In this document: positions 43,773-53,326 of the stretch, in pieces
Position numbering within the stretch: the stretch's first letter is position 1
How the letters are laid out: each line of letters starts with the position of its first letter
DNA from: Chroococcidiopsis sp. CCMEE 29
Lineage (GTDB): Bacteria; Cyanobacteriota; Cyanobacteriia; Cyanobacteriales; Chroococcidiopsidaceae
Reading direction: 5' to 3'
Assembly (NCBI RefSeq): GCF_023558375.1
Contig: NZ_CP083761.1
Location: forward strand, 4,357,001-4,421,000
DNA: 64,000 nucleotides
The notes under the pieces: model-generated
Seen by the model: only the letters and a program-made list of their open reading frames with translations
Told to the model about the DNA's origin: nothing
Databases searched by the model: none
Translations under genes and position numbers: made by a program

Positions 43773-43799
43773 ATTTCTCCACGAGTTTTCCACTATCTA
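43773..43799 (+). promoter_or_regulatory. 27-nt conserved motif, copy 2
   Basis: Identical over 27 nt to the - strand copy at 37277-37303 and one mismatch from 26958-26984. It reads towards the exported-protein gene 273 nt downstream. Confidence 0.62.
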
Positions 43800-44071
43800 A
43801 CTTTATCTTATATCTCATGCGAAGTAAGTGGCTGGAATACTTTTCAGACTGCTCGTTTTGAGAAAAGTTTTCGCCTTTACTTTTAGAAGTTTTTAGATAA
43901 GTTTGGAGAAATAAAATGGCTATGCTAAAAATTGAAAATTTGCTCCAAACTACGCCGACCGAGTTGAGGAAGATAATATCATCAATTTTGTAACAACGAA
44001 TAGCGAATGTTTTTGATAACCAAATTATTTCTCATTTTCGCACCTTTTCTAAATTGTCACAGAGGTTATTT

Positions 44072-44800
44072 ATGCCTAAGCTGAAACCATTAAACAAAAA
44101 AAATGTTGGGTTATTAGGAACTATCTTTGGCAGCTTACTAATCGGTCTACCAGCAACTACCATATCTTCTGCCTGGGCACAGACTACTAGGGGCGTGCTG
44201 AATCCCTGCCCGCGCATTTACTACGAAGACCCCTACAACAGTAGGGTTATGGTGCCAGAAGGCTGTCCGCCTAATGACATCACGCGCATCACTTTGAACC
44301 AACAGCCAAGTGATGTCGTTGCTGGAGAAAGAGCTCAGCCTTTACCTGGAGCAAATCAAACCCCCGATCGCATTGTCTCAGCAGACGCACCTACCACACC
44401 AGCTGGTTCTACTGGAGCCGCAGCTGTACCGGATCAGACAAATCCGCCAGTGCAACCACCTCTACCAGAGGAGCGATCGCCTGCGATCGCCCGGGTAATG
44501 CCAATGAATGGCACAGTGAACGTGAGACTAAAAAATAACACCAACGCTATCATCACCTATGAGGCAGTCGGTCATACTCAACGTCGCATTCTACCAGGCA
44601 GAGAAGAAACATTACTGCGAAGCCTGCCAACACCTGTAACTATTACCATGGTGCGCCAGGATGAAGGACTGCTGAAAGTAACCCCTGTATCCACGAAAGA
44701 ACAAGGAGTGTTAGAAGTCTCGTTGGATGAGGAGAAGAATTTGGACGATAACCAAGGCACTTTGCGAATTCAAAGAGATGGTCAAGTCTTTTTGAACTAG
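44072..44800 (+). CDS. Exported protein of unknown function
   Basis: Protein of 242 aa from ATG 44072. A signal peptide with cleavage probably after SSAWAQ (about 34) is followed by a Cys-containing segment (LNPCPRIYYEDPY, VPEGCPPN), a Pro/Thr-rich linker (about 90-145) and a beta-rich C-terminal domain (MNGTVNVRLKNNTNAIITYE, TQRRILPGREETLLRSLP). The latter resembles hypothetical cyanobacterial exported proteins. It is followed within 101 bp by the lipoprotein gene. Confidence 0.72.
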   Translation: MPKLKPLNKKNVGLLGTIFGSLLIGLPATTISSAWAQTTRGVLNPCPRIYYEDPYNSRVMVPEGCPPNDITRITLNQQPSDVVAGERAQPLPGANQTPDRIVSADAPTTPAGSTGAAAVPDQTNPPVQPPLPEERSPAIARVMPMNGTVNVRLKNNTNAIITYEAVGHTQRRILPGREETLLRSLPTPVTITMVRQDEGLLKVTPVSTKEQGVLEVSLDEEKNLDDNQGTLRIQRDGQVFLN

Positions 44801-44901
44801 GCTGTTTGAACTGGGTTAGGTAAGTGTGGCATCATACCCGCTACGTTACCTGGCACAACTACCAAGACATTACCCGTAAGAAGTTTAAGGAGATTTTTTC
44901 A

Positions 44902-45750
44902 ATGCTAAATAGATTTAATGACGACTACCGTAACGGCTTCGCCCCCAAGTTATGGAATGCCAAGGGAGGAGCGATCGCTTTAGCACTATCAGCCCTCCTA
45001 CTTTCTGCTTGCGAAAATAATCAACCAACGGCAACAACTTCGCCTGCGGCTCCTGAAACAAACGTCACTACAGAAGAAGTTGCAGAAAACACTACTGCTC
45101 TCATTGGTCAGACTGTAACTGTCAGAAGCGAACCTGTCAGAAAAATTAATCCAAATACCTTCACAATTGAAGATAAGGAGTTTTTCGGTGATGAAGAAAT
45201 TCTGGTTGTGAATGCTTCAGGAGAGCCTGTTGTCCTGCCTGAGGGCGATATAGATGTACAAATAACAGGAGAGGTTACCAAGTTTGTAGTCGCTGAGGTT
45301 AATAGAGAGTACGATTTTTTGGAATTGGAGCCAGAAGTCTACGTAGAGTACGAAGGTAAACCAGCAATCATTGCTCAGGCGATCGCTCCAGCTCCCAAAC
45401 CAGGTGAAATCACTGAAAACCCCAAACAATACTACGGACGAACTCTTGCCGTAGCGGGTGAAGTCGAAGATATCATCGGTCCTAACGCGTTTACCCTCGA
45501 TGAGGAGCAGCTGATTGGTGCCAATGATCTACTGGTGTTGGTTACGAATCCAAAAACAACTGTCAATGATGGTCAATATGTAGCTGTCACAGGTGTACTT
45601 CGCCCATTTGTTGTTGCAGACATCGAGCGGGAATATGATTTAACCTGGGATTTGGATTTGCAAAAACAGCTGGAAGTGGAATACAGGAACAAGCCTGTAC
45701 TTGTCGTTGATGCTATATATCCATCAGCAGTTCCACCAGCAGCAAAATAA
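44902..45750 (+). CDS. Exported lipoprotein with two tandem OB-like repeats, paralogue
   Basis: Protein of 282 aa from ATG 44902, preceded by AAGGAG. Lipobox-like LSAC lies near residue 34. Two repeats (about 60-165 and 175-270) share IGQTVTVRSE or YGRTLAVAGE, NTFTIEDKEF or NAFTLDEEQL, a VVAEVNREYD or VVADIEREYD segment, and close with VEYEGKPAIIAQA or VEYRNKPVLVVDA. It is clearly a paralogue of the 25980-26789 protein. The start at 44824 seen in the longer frame is unlikely. Confidence 0.78.
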   Translation: MLNRFNDDYRNGFAPKLWNAKGGAIALALSALLLSACENNQPTATTSPAAPETNVTTEEVAENTTALIGQTVTVRSEPVRKINPNTFTIEDKEFFGDEEILVVNASGEPVVLPEGDIDVQITGEVTKFVVAEVNREYDFLELEPEVYVEYEGKPAIIAQAIAPAPKPGEITENPKQYYGRTLAVAGEVEDIIGPNAFTLDEEQLIGANDLLVLVTNPKTTVNDGQYVAVTGVLRPFVVADIEREYDLTWDLDLQKQLEVEYRNKPVLVVDAIYPSAVPPAAK

Positions 45751-46022
45751 TTAGGCTAACGTATATCCAATAAGAAGGTTGATAGGGTGAAGCGCTGGTT
45801 CGATAGACAGGGTGGCAAAGGTTTATTCTTGTATCACCCTGTACCAGCAGCCCATCCCCTAATTAGTAGTGGCAGCAGGTATTAGCAGTGTCACAATCGG
45901 GATTATTGTACGGTTGATAATGCTTTCTGCAAATTATTCATTGTTACAGAATAATATAGCAACCGCATCGGTTTAAGTTCAGATATATTTGGTTCCTTTA
46001 CTTTGCAAGCCTTGCAGAGTAC

Positions 46023-46484
46023 GTGGAACAATATTTGCCAGAAAATAGCATCAATATCAATTTTCTAGGAGAGAAGGGTATGGGTGAGAATGAGTTCATA
46101 AGGCAATCTACAACACAAGAGAAAAATAATAATAAAGTAACTGTAAGTAATGTAAACGTAGATAGTGTAAATTTGATTGAGGAAAAGCTCAATGGGGAAG
46201 AGCTGCATGGAAAAAATTTGGATGTAGTAAAAACACCTGAAAGCGCATTTTATTTCTCTATTTACTTGGTAGCACTTACTGGATGGCTAATTTTTCTCAG
46301 GCTATCAAATTCTCGTAAGACCTTAAAAAATCGAATGACTACTCTACAATACTTCAATCAAGTTGCCTGTAGAACCTGTCTATTTTTTACAAATAATCAG
46401 TATCTCAAGTGTGCAGTACACCCGTCTACTGTCCTAAAACAACAAGCGATTAACTGCTCTGACTATTGGTTTCAAGATGGGTAA
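46023..46484 (+). CDS. Small membrane protein with a conserved Cys-rich tail
   Basis: Up to 153 aa from GTG 46023, or 134 aa from ATG 46080. A polar N-terminal region precedes one transmembrane helix (YFSIYLVALTGWLIFLRL, about 78-95) and a tail with CRTCLFFTNNQYLKCAVHP ... CSDYW. That four-Cys pattern (C-x2-C, then Cys before AVHP, then CSDYW) recurs in short hypothetical cyanobacterial proteins and could bind metal. Function is unknown. Confidence 0.65.
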   Translation: MEQYLPENSININFLGEKGMGENEFIRQSTTQEKNNNKVTVSNVNVDSVNLIEEKLNGEELHGKNLDVVKTPESAFYFSIYLVALTGWLIFLRLSNSRKTLKNRMTTLQYFNQVACRTCLFFTNNQYLKCAVHPSTVLKQQAINCSDYWFQDG

Positions 46485-46563
46485 ATTTCTTTAATAAATT
46501 ACAGCTCCAAGTAGAATGACAGTCAATACTAAAGCTTAAATAACCCGCAGATGGAGACAGCAT

Positions 46564-47598
46564 GTGCATCTAGGAAAGTGGATTGGTTTACTCGCCCTTG
46601 TTATCTCTCTTTACATTCTGTGGCAAATCCGGCAAGTCGTTTTACTGGTATTTGCAGCTGTAGTCTTGGCAACAGCCTTAAACCGAGTCGTGCGAAAACT
46701 TCAGCAATCCCGCATTAAGCGAGGTATTGCTATTGCCATCACAGTTGTTGTGTTACTGACTCTGATTAGTGGCTTCTTCTTGGTGATTGTGCCACGGATT
46801 GTCGAACAATTGCAACAACTGGTCAATGTCTTGCCGCAAGTCTCAGCAAGGCTGCGTACATGGAGCGACTGGCTACAAGCTGTAATTCCAGGGCAAATGT
46901 TAGAACGGGTCCGTGCTCTAGAGAATATCCCTCAACAACTTCAAACTTGGTTAGCTCGGCTACTTGGTAACTTCTTTGTCTTGCTGAATAACTCACTTGC
47001 CGTACTCTTAAGCTTGTTGCTGTTTTTAGTTTTGACCATCATGCTGTTGGCGAACCCCCCCAATACCGACGAGTTTTTGTACTGGCGTTTCCTGCCTTCT
47101 ATCGGCGGCGAGTCGATGAGATTCTGTCTGAATGTGAAACCTCTTTGGTTGGCTGGATTAGAGGCACTCTCTTAGCGATGGTCGTCATTGCTTTCGTGTC
47201 CTTTATTGGTCTATCAGTTTTAGGAGTGCCACTACCGTTTGTCAATGCCGCTTTGGCAGGCTTATTAGAGTTTATCCCCAATGTCGGACCCGTCTTGAGT
47301 GTAGTCCCACCGATGTTACTTGCCTTGCTGGATGCACCTTGGAAGGCAGGTGCAGTGCTACTTCTATATATTGCAATTCAGCAGTTCGAAAGTCTGGTTT
47401 TAGTACCCTTAATCATGAAGCAAGAGGTGGATCTGATGCCAGTGTTCACCATATTAGCAGTGGTAGTTTTCGCTAGCTTTTTCGGTTTCTTGGGCTTATT
47501 TCGCTATTCCACTATTGATTGTGACCCAGATTTGCTTGAAAGAAATTTTGGTCAAAGATATACTCAACAAATGGCAGCCAGAGGTAAAAGATAACTGA
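46564..47598 (+). pseudogene. AI-2E-family permease with two frameshifts
   Basis: Three frames together encode a full-length AI-2E transporter-type membrane protein. Frame one (46564 to near 47093) covers the first helices to EFLYWRFLP. Frame two (near 47095-47500) continues FYRRRVDEILSECETSLVGW, then FIPNVGPVLSVVPPMLLALL. Frame three (near 47500-47598) gives FAIPLLIVTQICLKEILVKD, then ILNKWQPEVKDN and a stop. Two single-base indels are needed (near 47094 and 47499). Decay or assembly error are both possible. Confidence 0.82.
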
Positions 47599-47715
47599 AT
47601 AAGGGGGTCTAAATCTTCCTAAGTAAGTGCATTGGAAAGGTAATGGTTAACCACTATATTTTTGGTATAGGTGTGAGTGCCAATTCTCTTAATAATGTTT
47701 TTGCAACCTACACCA

Positions 47716-48741
47716 TCAAGCTTTTCTAGGACGAAGGGTAAATAGGTATCGGAATTTAACTTGTCTACAAAGCCAATCGATCGCTATCGGCACATAAATG
47801 CCCGCGATAGTCCCTACAAAGATGTAGATAAACGGTTCTGTAATGCCGACGAGCTTTTGGAGTACAATCCTCATCCCGGATGCGACGATCGTATGAATCA
47901 CATAGATTTGTAGCGACAATAGCCCCCACAGCTTTACAAAATTACCTAATTGGAATCGTTCTAACAAAATTGCCAGGGCAATTACAGCACTTATACCAAT
48001 TATCGCAATGAACAGAACAAGCGATTGATGCTCAACCAGTTGGAGCCAGACCGATGCCGCTATTAACAGAAATCCATTGATAGTGACTGAAATTAAAACA
48101 GGAGTGTTGACTTTACTCAGTCTAGATAATAGGTTACTACTAGCAATGATTGCGCCAAATGCAAAATAAATTGTGTAAGAACAAACTAGGTCTGGAACTG
48201 TCCAAGAAACAGAAGTAATCCCTAGTAAATGCAAGCAATATAGAAAAATAGAAAAACCTAAAAAATGAACAGGAGAAGCCACTAGTTTATGGGCAACTCT
48301 ATAAAGCATCATGACAACAAACAGAATGTAGAGAAACCAAAATATGAAGACTGGTTCGTAGATAATTCGCCAAAGATTAGTCAATGATATTGAACTATTA
48401 GTATAGCCGGACATAGTTGCTATCAGCACACTTTGAATGATTGACCACACAAAATAGGGATAGGCAATAGTTTGTAGTTTGTCTAAAACGAAATCTTTCA
48501 GAGGTTTTGATGTGGAACCTAGTATCAACAATCCTGAAAGGAAAAAGAAGAGTGGCATATGGAAAGCATAAAGCCACTGATCGATCAGCTTAGCTGGTAA
48601 AGGATTAAGGATCGAGCTATCAGTCAAACCTCGGCACACATGCCCAATTACTACTAAAAAAATACCAATACCTTTCGCATAATCAATCCAATGAATTCGG
48701 TTTGGTAAGGGTGAATTCATACTTCTTAGCCACGTAGTCAT
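47716..48741 (-). CDS. Acyltransferase 3-family membrane protein
   Basis: Protein of 341 aa with about ten transmembrane helices. It has the Acyl_transf_3 start RIHWIDYAKGIGIFLVVIGH (catalytic-type histidine in VIGH), FHMPLFFFLSGLL and a terminal IYVIHTIVASG. Such enzymes O-acylate sugars or peptidoglycan, or export polysaccharide. The closest pattern is the WcaH/OafA type, with no fused esterase. Substrate unknown. Confidence 0.88.
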   Translation of the reverse strand: MTTWLRSMNSPLPNRIHWIDYAKGIGIFLVVIGHVCRGLTDSSILNPLPAKLIDQWLYAFHMPLFFFLSGLLILGSTSKPLKDFVLDKLQTIAYPYFVWSIIQSVLIATMSGYTNSSISLTNLWRIIYEPVFIFWFLYILFVVMMLYRVAHKLVASPVHFLGFSIFLYCLHLLGITSVSWTVPDLVCSYTIYFAFGAIIASSNLLSRLSKVNTPVLISVTINGFLLIAASVWLQLVEHQSLVLFIAIIGISAVIALAILLERFQLGNFVKLWGLLSLQIYVIHTIVASGMRIVLQKLVGITEPFIYIFVGTIAGIYVPIAIDWLCRQVKFRYLFTLRPRKA

Positions 48742-48820
48742 CTAAATTGAAACTCCTGTAAACTTGGCTCCCAACATTTCCTCTACCTCACCCGAGAGCG
48801 GGTCTCGACTGTAACGCACT

Positions 48821-49624
48821 CTACTTGAGTTCCTGAAACTTTTCCAGCGCTGCAACCATGAGGGGAGGCCAACGGCGAACATGTGCAACCCAGTTGATGT
48901 CTTTGTAGCGCTGATCCAGTCCAACTGCTGCAACCCAGTTACTTTCAGCTTCGCCGTGTTTTCCTTGTTCCCATAAAACAGCAGTAAGGGCAGCCCGCAT
49001 ATCAGCAAAGCTGGGATATTTTCGGACTATATTCCGCATCGTGCGAATCGCTTCTGCAGTTTTACCAGTTTGATATAGGGCAAGGGCGTAGTTAGCACGG
49101 GCAAAGGCAAAATTGGGAGCGATCTCAGTTGATTTATGATAGTCAGCGATCGCCTCTTCCCACTTTCCTAACCCAGCTTCGGCATTCCCCCGGTTGTTGT
49201 ATGCCATTGCATCATTAGGATCGAGTTCCAGCACGTGATTATAATCTGCGATCGCTTCTTCCCACTTGCCTAATCCTTCCAAGGCAGCGCCACGATTCAG
49301 GTAGGGGTCAGTAGCACTAGGGGCTAGTTCTATCGCTTCGTTATAGTCGGCGATCGCCGCTTCTAATTTGTTCTGGCTCACTCTAGCATTACCCCGGTTA
49401 CTCAAGGCAGCCGGGTTATCAGGAAACTTCTCAATAATCTGCGTCCAGTAAGTTTCAGCGATGGCAAAATCCCCGCTCTCAGTAGCACTCAAGGCTTTCT
49501 GTGCTAGTTCATCCAGTTGTTGAAACTGCTCTGGTGTCAGGTTAGGTGGCTGCGATGCCATCACTGGCACAGCTGAACTAAATACGAGCCAAACACTCAG
49601 CAAAATCAGAATTAAGCGAATCAT
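48821..49624 (-). CDS. Exported TPR-repeat protein
   Basis: Protein of 267 aa with a signal peptide (about 1-24, cleavage near PVMASQP) and at least four TPR repeats between 50 and 200: NPAALSNRGNARVSQNKLEAAIADYNEAIEL, DPYLNRGAALEGLGKWEEAIADYNHVLEL, MAYNNRGNAEAGLGKWEEAIADYHKSTEI and FARANYALALYQTGKTAEAIRTM. It is probably periplasmic or thylakoid-lumenal. Partner unknown. Confidence 0.88.
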   Translation of the reverse strand: MIRLILILLSVWLVFSSAVPVMASQPPNLTPEQFQQLDELAQKALSATESGDFAIAETYWTQIIEKFPDNPAALSNRGNARVSQNKLEAAIADYNEAIELAPSATDPYLNRGAALEGLGKWEEAIADYNHVLELDPNDAMAYNNRGNAEAGLGKWEEAIADYHKSTEIAPNFAFARANYALALYQTGKTAEAIRTMRNIVRKYPSFADMRAALTAVLWEQGKHGEAESNWVAAVGLDQRYKDINWVAHVRRWPPLMVAALEKFQELK

Positions 49625-49686
49625 AGGTAAGCCCTCAGTCGTCAGGCAATTTAAATTGCAGAACTAACTATTAATCCAAAATCGAA

Positions 49687-50802
49687 TCATGACAGTAAAG
49701 AAAGCTGTTCGTTTGGAGGAGTGTAGCCCAGGTGTTTGTAAGCAGATCGGGTGGCTACACGACCGCGAGACGTGCGTTGTAGGTAGCCAATTTGCATCAG
49801 GTAAGGCTCATAAACTTCCTCAATTGTTTGGATATCCTCACCTGTGGCAGCAGCCATTGTCTCTATGCCTACTGGTCCACCGTTAAATTGTTCAATCATT
49901 ACACTCAGCATCCGTCTGTCTGTCCAATCTAAACCACACGGATCTACCTGAAACAGCTCCAGCGCTTCTGCTGCTACATCCTGAGTAATTGGTCCAGCTG
50001 CTTTGACTTCCGTATAGTCTCGTACCCGTTTCAGCAGTCGGTTAGCAATTCGAGGTGTCCCCCGAGAGCGACGGGCAATTTCTAACGCCCCATCTTCTGT
50101 AATCGGTGTTTTGAGTAACTGAGCTGTTCGCAGCGCAATTTGACTCAGTTCATCTGGCTCATAAAAGCGTAGTCGTTGAATTGAACCAAAGCGATCGCGC
50201 AGTGGTGATGAGAGTGCCCCTACGCGAGTTGTTGCCCCTACCAGCGTAAATCGTGGCAGCGGCAGACTCCGAGTTTTAGCACTGGAACCCTTACCAATTG
50301 TGATATCTAATCGATAATCCTCCATTGCTGGGTAAAGGATTTCCTCCGTCATCCGTGCCAGGCGATGGATTTCATCGATAAACAGGATGTCTCCCGGTTT
50401 CAGACTCACTAGTAGCCCTACAATGTCCCGTGGACGCTCTAGCGCTGGCGCACTGGTGATTTTGCAGTCTACCCCCATCTCGGCAGCTAAAATCAGCGAC
50501 ATTGTAGTTTTACCCAAACCAGGAGGACCATATAGCAGCAGGTGATCGAGTGTTTCACCTCTAGCTTTGGCTGCTTTGATGGCAATATCTAGAACTTCTT
50601 TTAAATCTTTTTGCCCAATATAATCGGCAAATCGCTGGGGTCGGATGCTTTGTTCCTGCTTACCTTGCTCATCTGGGGTTGCTTTGGCTTGCAGCAGTTC
50701 TTCAGCCGGAGCCGCTTGTCGGGACTGGCGACTACCAAGACGCTGCTTATGCTTAGGTTGCCCTTCTTCTTGAGGCTGCTTTTTAGAGGAAATAATTGCC
50801 AT
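49687..50802 (-). CDS. ruvB: Holliday junction branch migration ATPase RuvB
   Basis: Protein of 371 aa. An N-terminal low-complexity extension (1-45) typical of cyanobacterial RuvB precedes [11 protein letters not shown], Walker [10 protein letters not shown], Walker B FIDEIHRL, sensor [18 protein letters not shown], the arginine finger region [20 protein letters not shown] and the winged-helix C-terminus ([23 protein letters not shown]). It works with RuvA and RuvC in recombination repair. Confidence 0.97.
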   Translation of the reverse strand: MAIISSKKQPQEEGQPKHKQRLGSRQSRQAAPAEELLQAKATPDEQGKQEQSIRPQRFADYIGQKDLKEVLDIAIKAAKARGETLDHLLLYGPPGLGKTTMSLILAAEMGVDCKITSAPALERPRDIVGLLVSLKPGDILFIDEIHRLARMTEEILYPAMEDYRLDITIGKGSSAKTRSLPLPRFTLVGATTRVGALSSPLRDRFGSIQRLRFYEPDELSQIALRTAQLLKTPITEDGALEIARRSRGTPRIANRLLKRVRDYTEVKAAGPITQDVAAEALELFQVDPCGLDWTDRRMLSVMIEQFNGGPVGIETMAAATGEDIQTIEEVYEPYLMQIGYLQRTSRGRVATRSAYKHLGYTPPNEQLSLLS

Positions 50803-50999
50803 ATTATATTCAGCCTTTTTCTTTTAGCCTAAGCCAATAGGCTGTTTTAGGGAGCGGTAGGGGCAGGTTTGACCAAATTGTTTGTTTAATAGCAGGTGTG
50901 TCTGAATAAATCTGTTCTTACAGGAGTAGGAGTTAGGTTGGATTGGATATAATCGCTGAGGCATTGGAACAGCAACCGATCAGGAGTACAAGATTTGTC

Positions 51000-51773
51000 A
51001 TGCTGGCTAAGAGAATCTTACCTTGCTTGGATGTGAAGGCGGGGCGTGTAGTGAAAGGTGTTAACTTTGTCAATCTCCAGGATGCGGGCGATCCGGTAGA
51101 ACTGGCAAAAGTCTACAACCAAGCTGGGGCTGATGAGTTGGTGTTTTTGGATATCACTGCAACCCATGAAGACCGGGAAATTATTATTGATGTGGTTTAC
51201 CGCACCGCTGAGCAGGTATTTATTCCTCTAACGGTGGGTGGCGGGATTCAATCCTTAGAACAGATTAAAAATTTGTTAAGAGCTGGGGCGGATAAAGTTA
51301 GCATTAACTCTGCTGCTGTGCGGCAGCCAGACTTGATTAATCGAGCCAGCGATCACTTTGGTAACCAATGTATAGTTGTTGCTATTGATGCGCGGCGGCG
51401 ACAAGATGCCACTAATCCTGGTTGGGATGTTTACGTTCGGGGTGGAAGGGAAAACACTGGCTTAGATGCCCTACTCTGGGCTCAGGAAGTTGAACAACGG
51501 GGTGCGGGAGAGTTGTTGGTGACGAGTATGGATGCGGATGGCACACAAGCGGGGTATGACTTGGAATTGACACGAGCGATCGCCCAATCCGTGCAAATCC
51601 CTGTAATTGCCTCGGGTGGCGCAGGTAACTGTGAACATATCTATACAGCACTGACTGAAGGCAAGGCAGAAGCTGCCCTACTAGCCTCGCTCTTACATTA
51701 TGGGCATTTGAGCGTAGCGCAAATCAAAGCTTACCTAAGCGATCGCGCTTGTCCAGTACGGATGTTGTATTAG
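51000..51773 (+). CDS. hisF: Imidazole glycerol phosphate synthase subunit HisF
   Basis: Cyclase subunit of 257 aa in histidine biosynthesis; with HisH it converts PRFAR to IGP and AICAR. The TIM barrel has [20 protein letters not shown] with the first catalytic Asp, [31 protein letters not shown] with the second catalytic Asp, and [12 protein letters not shown] 51000 is chosen because MLAKRIIPCLD is the family start; the frame opens 57 nt earlier. Confidence 0.97.
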   Translation: MLAKRILPCLDVKAGRVVKGVNFVNLQDAGDPVELAKVYNQAGADELVFLDITATHEDREIIIDVVYRTAEQVFIPLTVGGGIQSLEQIKNLLRAGADKVSINSAAVRQPDLINRASDHFGNQCIVVAIDARRRQDATNPGWDVYVRGGRENTGLDALLWAQEVEQRGAGELLVTSMDADGTQAGYDLELTRAIAQSVQIPVIASGGAGNCEHIYTALTEGKAEAALLASLLHYGHLSVAQIKAYLSDRACPVRMLY

Positions 51774-51874
51774 CGCTATAACATTGACTGTTTAACCTAG
51801 ACTTATCTCGAACTTAAGGAAATTCATCGAAAATATCGTTAAGATATATAAATAAAGTTTTAAAAGTTTTAAAT

Positions 51875-52066
51875 ATGTTGATAGTTATTCTAATTTTTGA
51901 CGTGGCTTTAGTGGCTTGGTCACTGCACCTGATGGAAGAAGCTTACGAGCATCGAGAATTTTCTCTAATGCTGGCTGGCACCTTGGTAGCGCTTGCTGCT
52001 GCTGCCATGCTAGTTGTCTATTTTCTCATGGGCAACTGTATGAGCTACTTGATGAGTGTGTCTTAG
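51875..52066 (+). CDS. Small two-helix membrane protein
   Basis: Protein of 63 aa with two hydrophobic helices (about 1-18, LIVILIFDVALVAWSLHL; 30-52, LMLAGTLVALAAAAMLVVYFL) joined by an acidic/His loop (MEEAYEHREFS). It resembles short hypothetical cyanobacterial membrane proteins. The ribosome site is poor. It lies between hisF and tRNA-Ala. Confidence 0.55.
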   Translation: MLIVILIFDVALVAWSLHLMEEAYEHREFSLMLAGTLVALAAAAMLVVYFLMGNCMSYLMSVS

Positions 52067-52139
52067 TATTTTTACTTACTCTTCTCATCAATAGACTTGA
52101 CGAATTGCAAAAAACTAAGCGATAATATAAAACTCTTAA

Positions 52140-52212
<73 letters not shown>

Positions 52213-52514
52213 TTTGACTTAAAGCTACTATAATCAAGGGATGCTCAACCTAACTTACAAAAATCATGCTGAAAGCCCCGGGCATTTATGCCAGGGATGA
52301 AAGCTAAAGGTAAGATTTATCCTGCCATTGTATTGATTTATACTCATAGTCATGAAGTAGTTTTAGACTTAAATAGCGGTGAAAAAACTGCACAGTCGAT
52401 AATAAACTACGTCTGGCTAAGTAAGCGCAATGTATGTGGTCTTTGGAGCAGCATATCTGAGCGTGTAGGGGCGTTTTGACCCGTCCCACTAGAAAGATAG
52501 TCCAGTGACAGCTA
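52213..52514. other. Intergenic region with a decayed palindromic repeat
   Basis: No convincing gene. Near 52467-52492 lies GTAGGGGCGTTTTGACCCGTCCCAC, split as GTAGGGGCG and CGTCCCAC arms, a degenerate relative of the palindrome embedded in the kinase gene at 39481. Confidence 0.5.
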
Positions 52515-53297
52515 ATGATTCAACCCGAAGCTTTGCGATCGCTACTAGAATCGGTTGCTGCTGGAGAAGTTAACCCAGCTGTTGCCTTAGAAAAACTCAA
52601 GCATTTTGCCTATGAGCCTGTAGGTGAATTTGCCCGAATCGACCATCATCGCACTCTGAGAACTGGGTTTCCAGAAGTGATTTGGGGACCCGGGAAGACA
52701 CCAGATCAAATCGCTCAAATTATGGAAGCGATGCGCCTACGTGCTCCAGTCGTAATGGCAACGCGCATTGAACCAGCAGTTTATGCTCAGTTGGAAGAAA
52801 AGGTTGCTGGTCTTCAGTATTATCCATCTGCCCGAATTTGTGCCATTGCCCCAGCCCCAATAGAACCCCAGTATCCTGGCACTATTAGCATCCTCTCAGC
52901 TGGTACAGCTGATTTACTCGTCGCAGAGGAGGCAGCGGTTACAGCAGAACTTTCTGGTTTTAGAGTGCAACGGCTTTGGGATGTGGGCGTTGCTGGTATC
53001 CATCGCTTGCTAGATAACCGCCATGTTATTACTCAAGCATCTGTGCTAATCGTTGTGGCGGGAATGGAAGGAGCCTTACCCAGCGTGGTTGCTGGATTGG
53101 CGGATTGTCCAGTCATTGCTGTTCCTACCAGTGTCGGTTATGGTGCAAGTTTTGGTGGTCTAGCACCCCTCTTGACAATGCTCAATTCTTGTGCTGCTGG
53201 GGTGGGAGTGGTGAATATAGATAATGGCTTTGGTGCAGCAGTTTTGGCTGGGCAAATTTTGAGGACGGCTGACAAACTAAGGTTATCTGAAGGCTAG
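52515..53297 (+). CDS. larB: Nickel-pincer cofactor biosynthesis protein LarB
   Basis: Carboxylase of 260 aa that converts nicotinic acid adenine dinucleotide to the dicarboxylate precursor of the nickel-pincer nucleotide. It has the AIR carboxylase (PurE-like) fold, with RTGFPEVIWGPGKTPDQ, ILSAGTADLLVAEEAA, LIVVAGMEGALPSVVAGL and PTSVGYGASFGG. No larC or larE is in the window. It is followed after 29 nt by the SNase-like gene. Confidence 0.93.
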   Translation: MIQPEALRSLLESVAAGEVNPAVALEKLKHFAYEPVGEFARIDHHRTLRTGFPEVIWGPGKTPDQIAQIMEAMRLRAPVVMATRIEPAVYAQLEEKVAGLQYYPSARICAIAPAPIEPQYPGTISILSAGTADLLVAEEAAVTAELSGFRVQRLWDVGVAGIHRLLDNRHVITQASVLIVVAGMEGALPSVVAGLADCPVIAVPTSVGYGASFGGLAPLLTMLNSCAAGVGVVNIDNGFGAAVLAGQILRTADKLRLSEG

Positions 53298-53326
53298 CGA
53301 TTAGATAATAAGGAGCAGTCTTAATT

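Larger units (their letters stand above)
43686..44071. other. Intergenic region with a hairpin and the 27-nt motif
   Basis: 386 bp holding the stem-loop 43708-43739 just after the DUF3611 gene and motif copy 2 at 43773-43799. The remainder is AT-rich leader DNA for the gene at 44072. A short open frame here overlaps both elements and has no protein-like features. Confidence 0.5.

Noticed and set aside
43686-43886. 66-aa frame after the DUF3611 gene
   Set aside because: It covers a perfect hairpin and the conserved 27-nt motif and has no recognisable protein pattern.
48742-49008. 88-aa frame on the - strand
   Set aside because: It overlaps the end of the TPR gene in another frame.
52288-52479. 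63-aa frame after tRNA-Ala
   Set aside because: It ends in a decayed palindromic repeat, has no ribosome site and no recognisable features.
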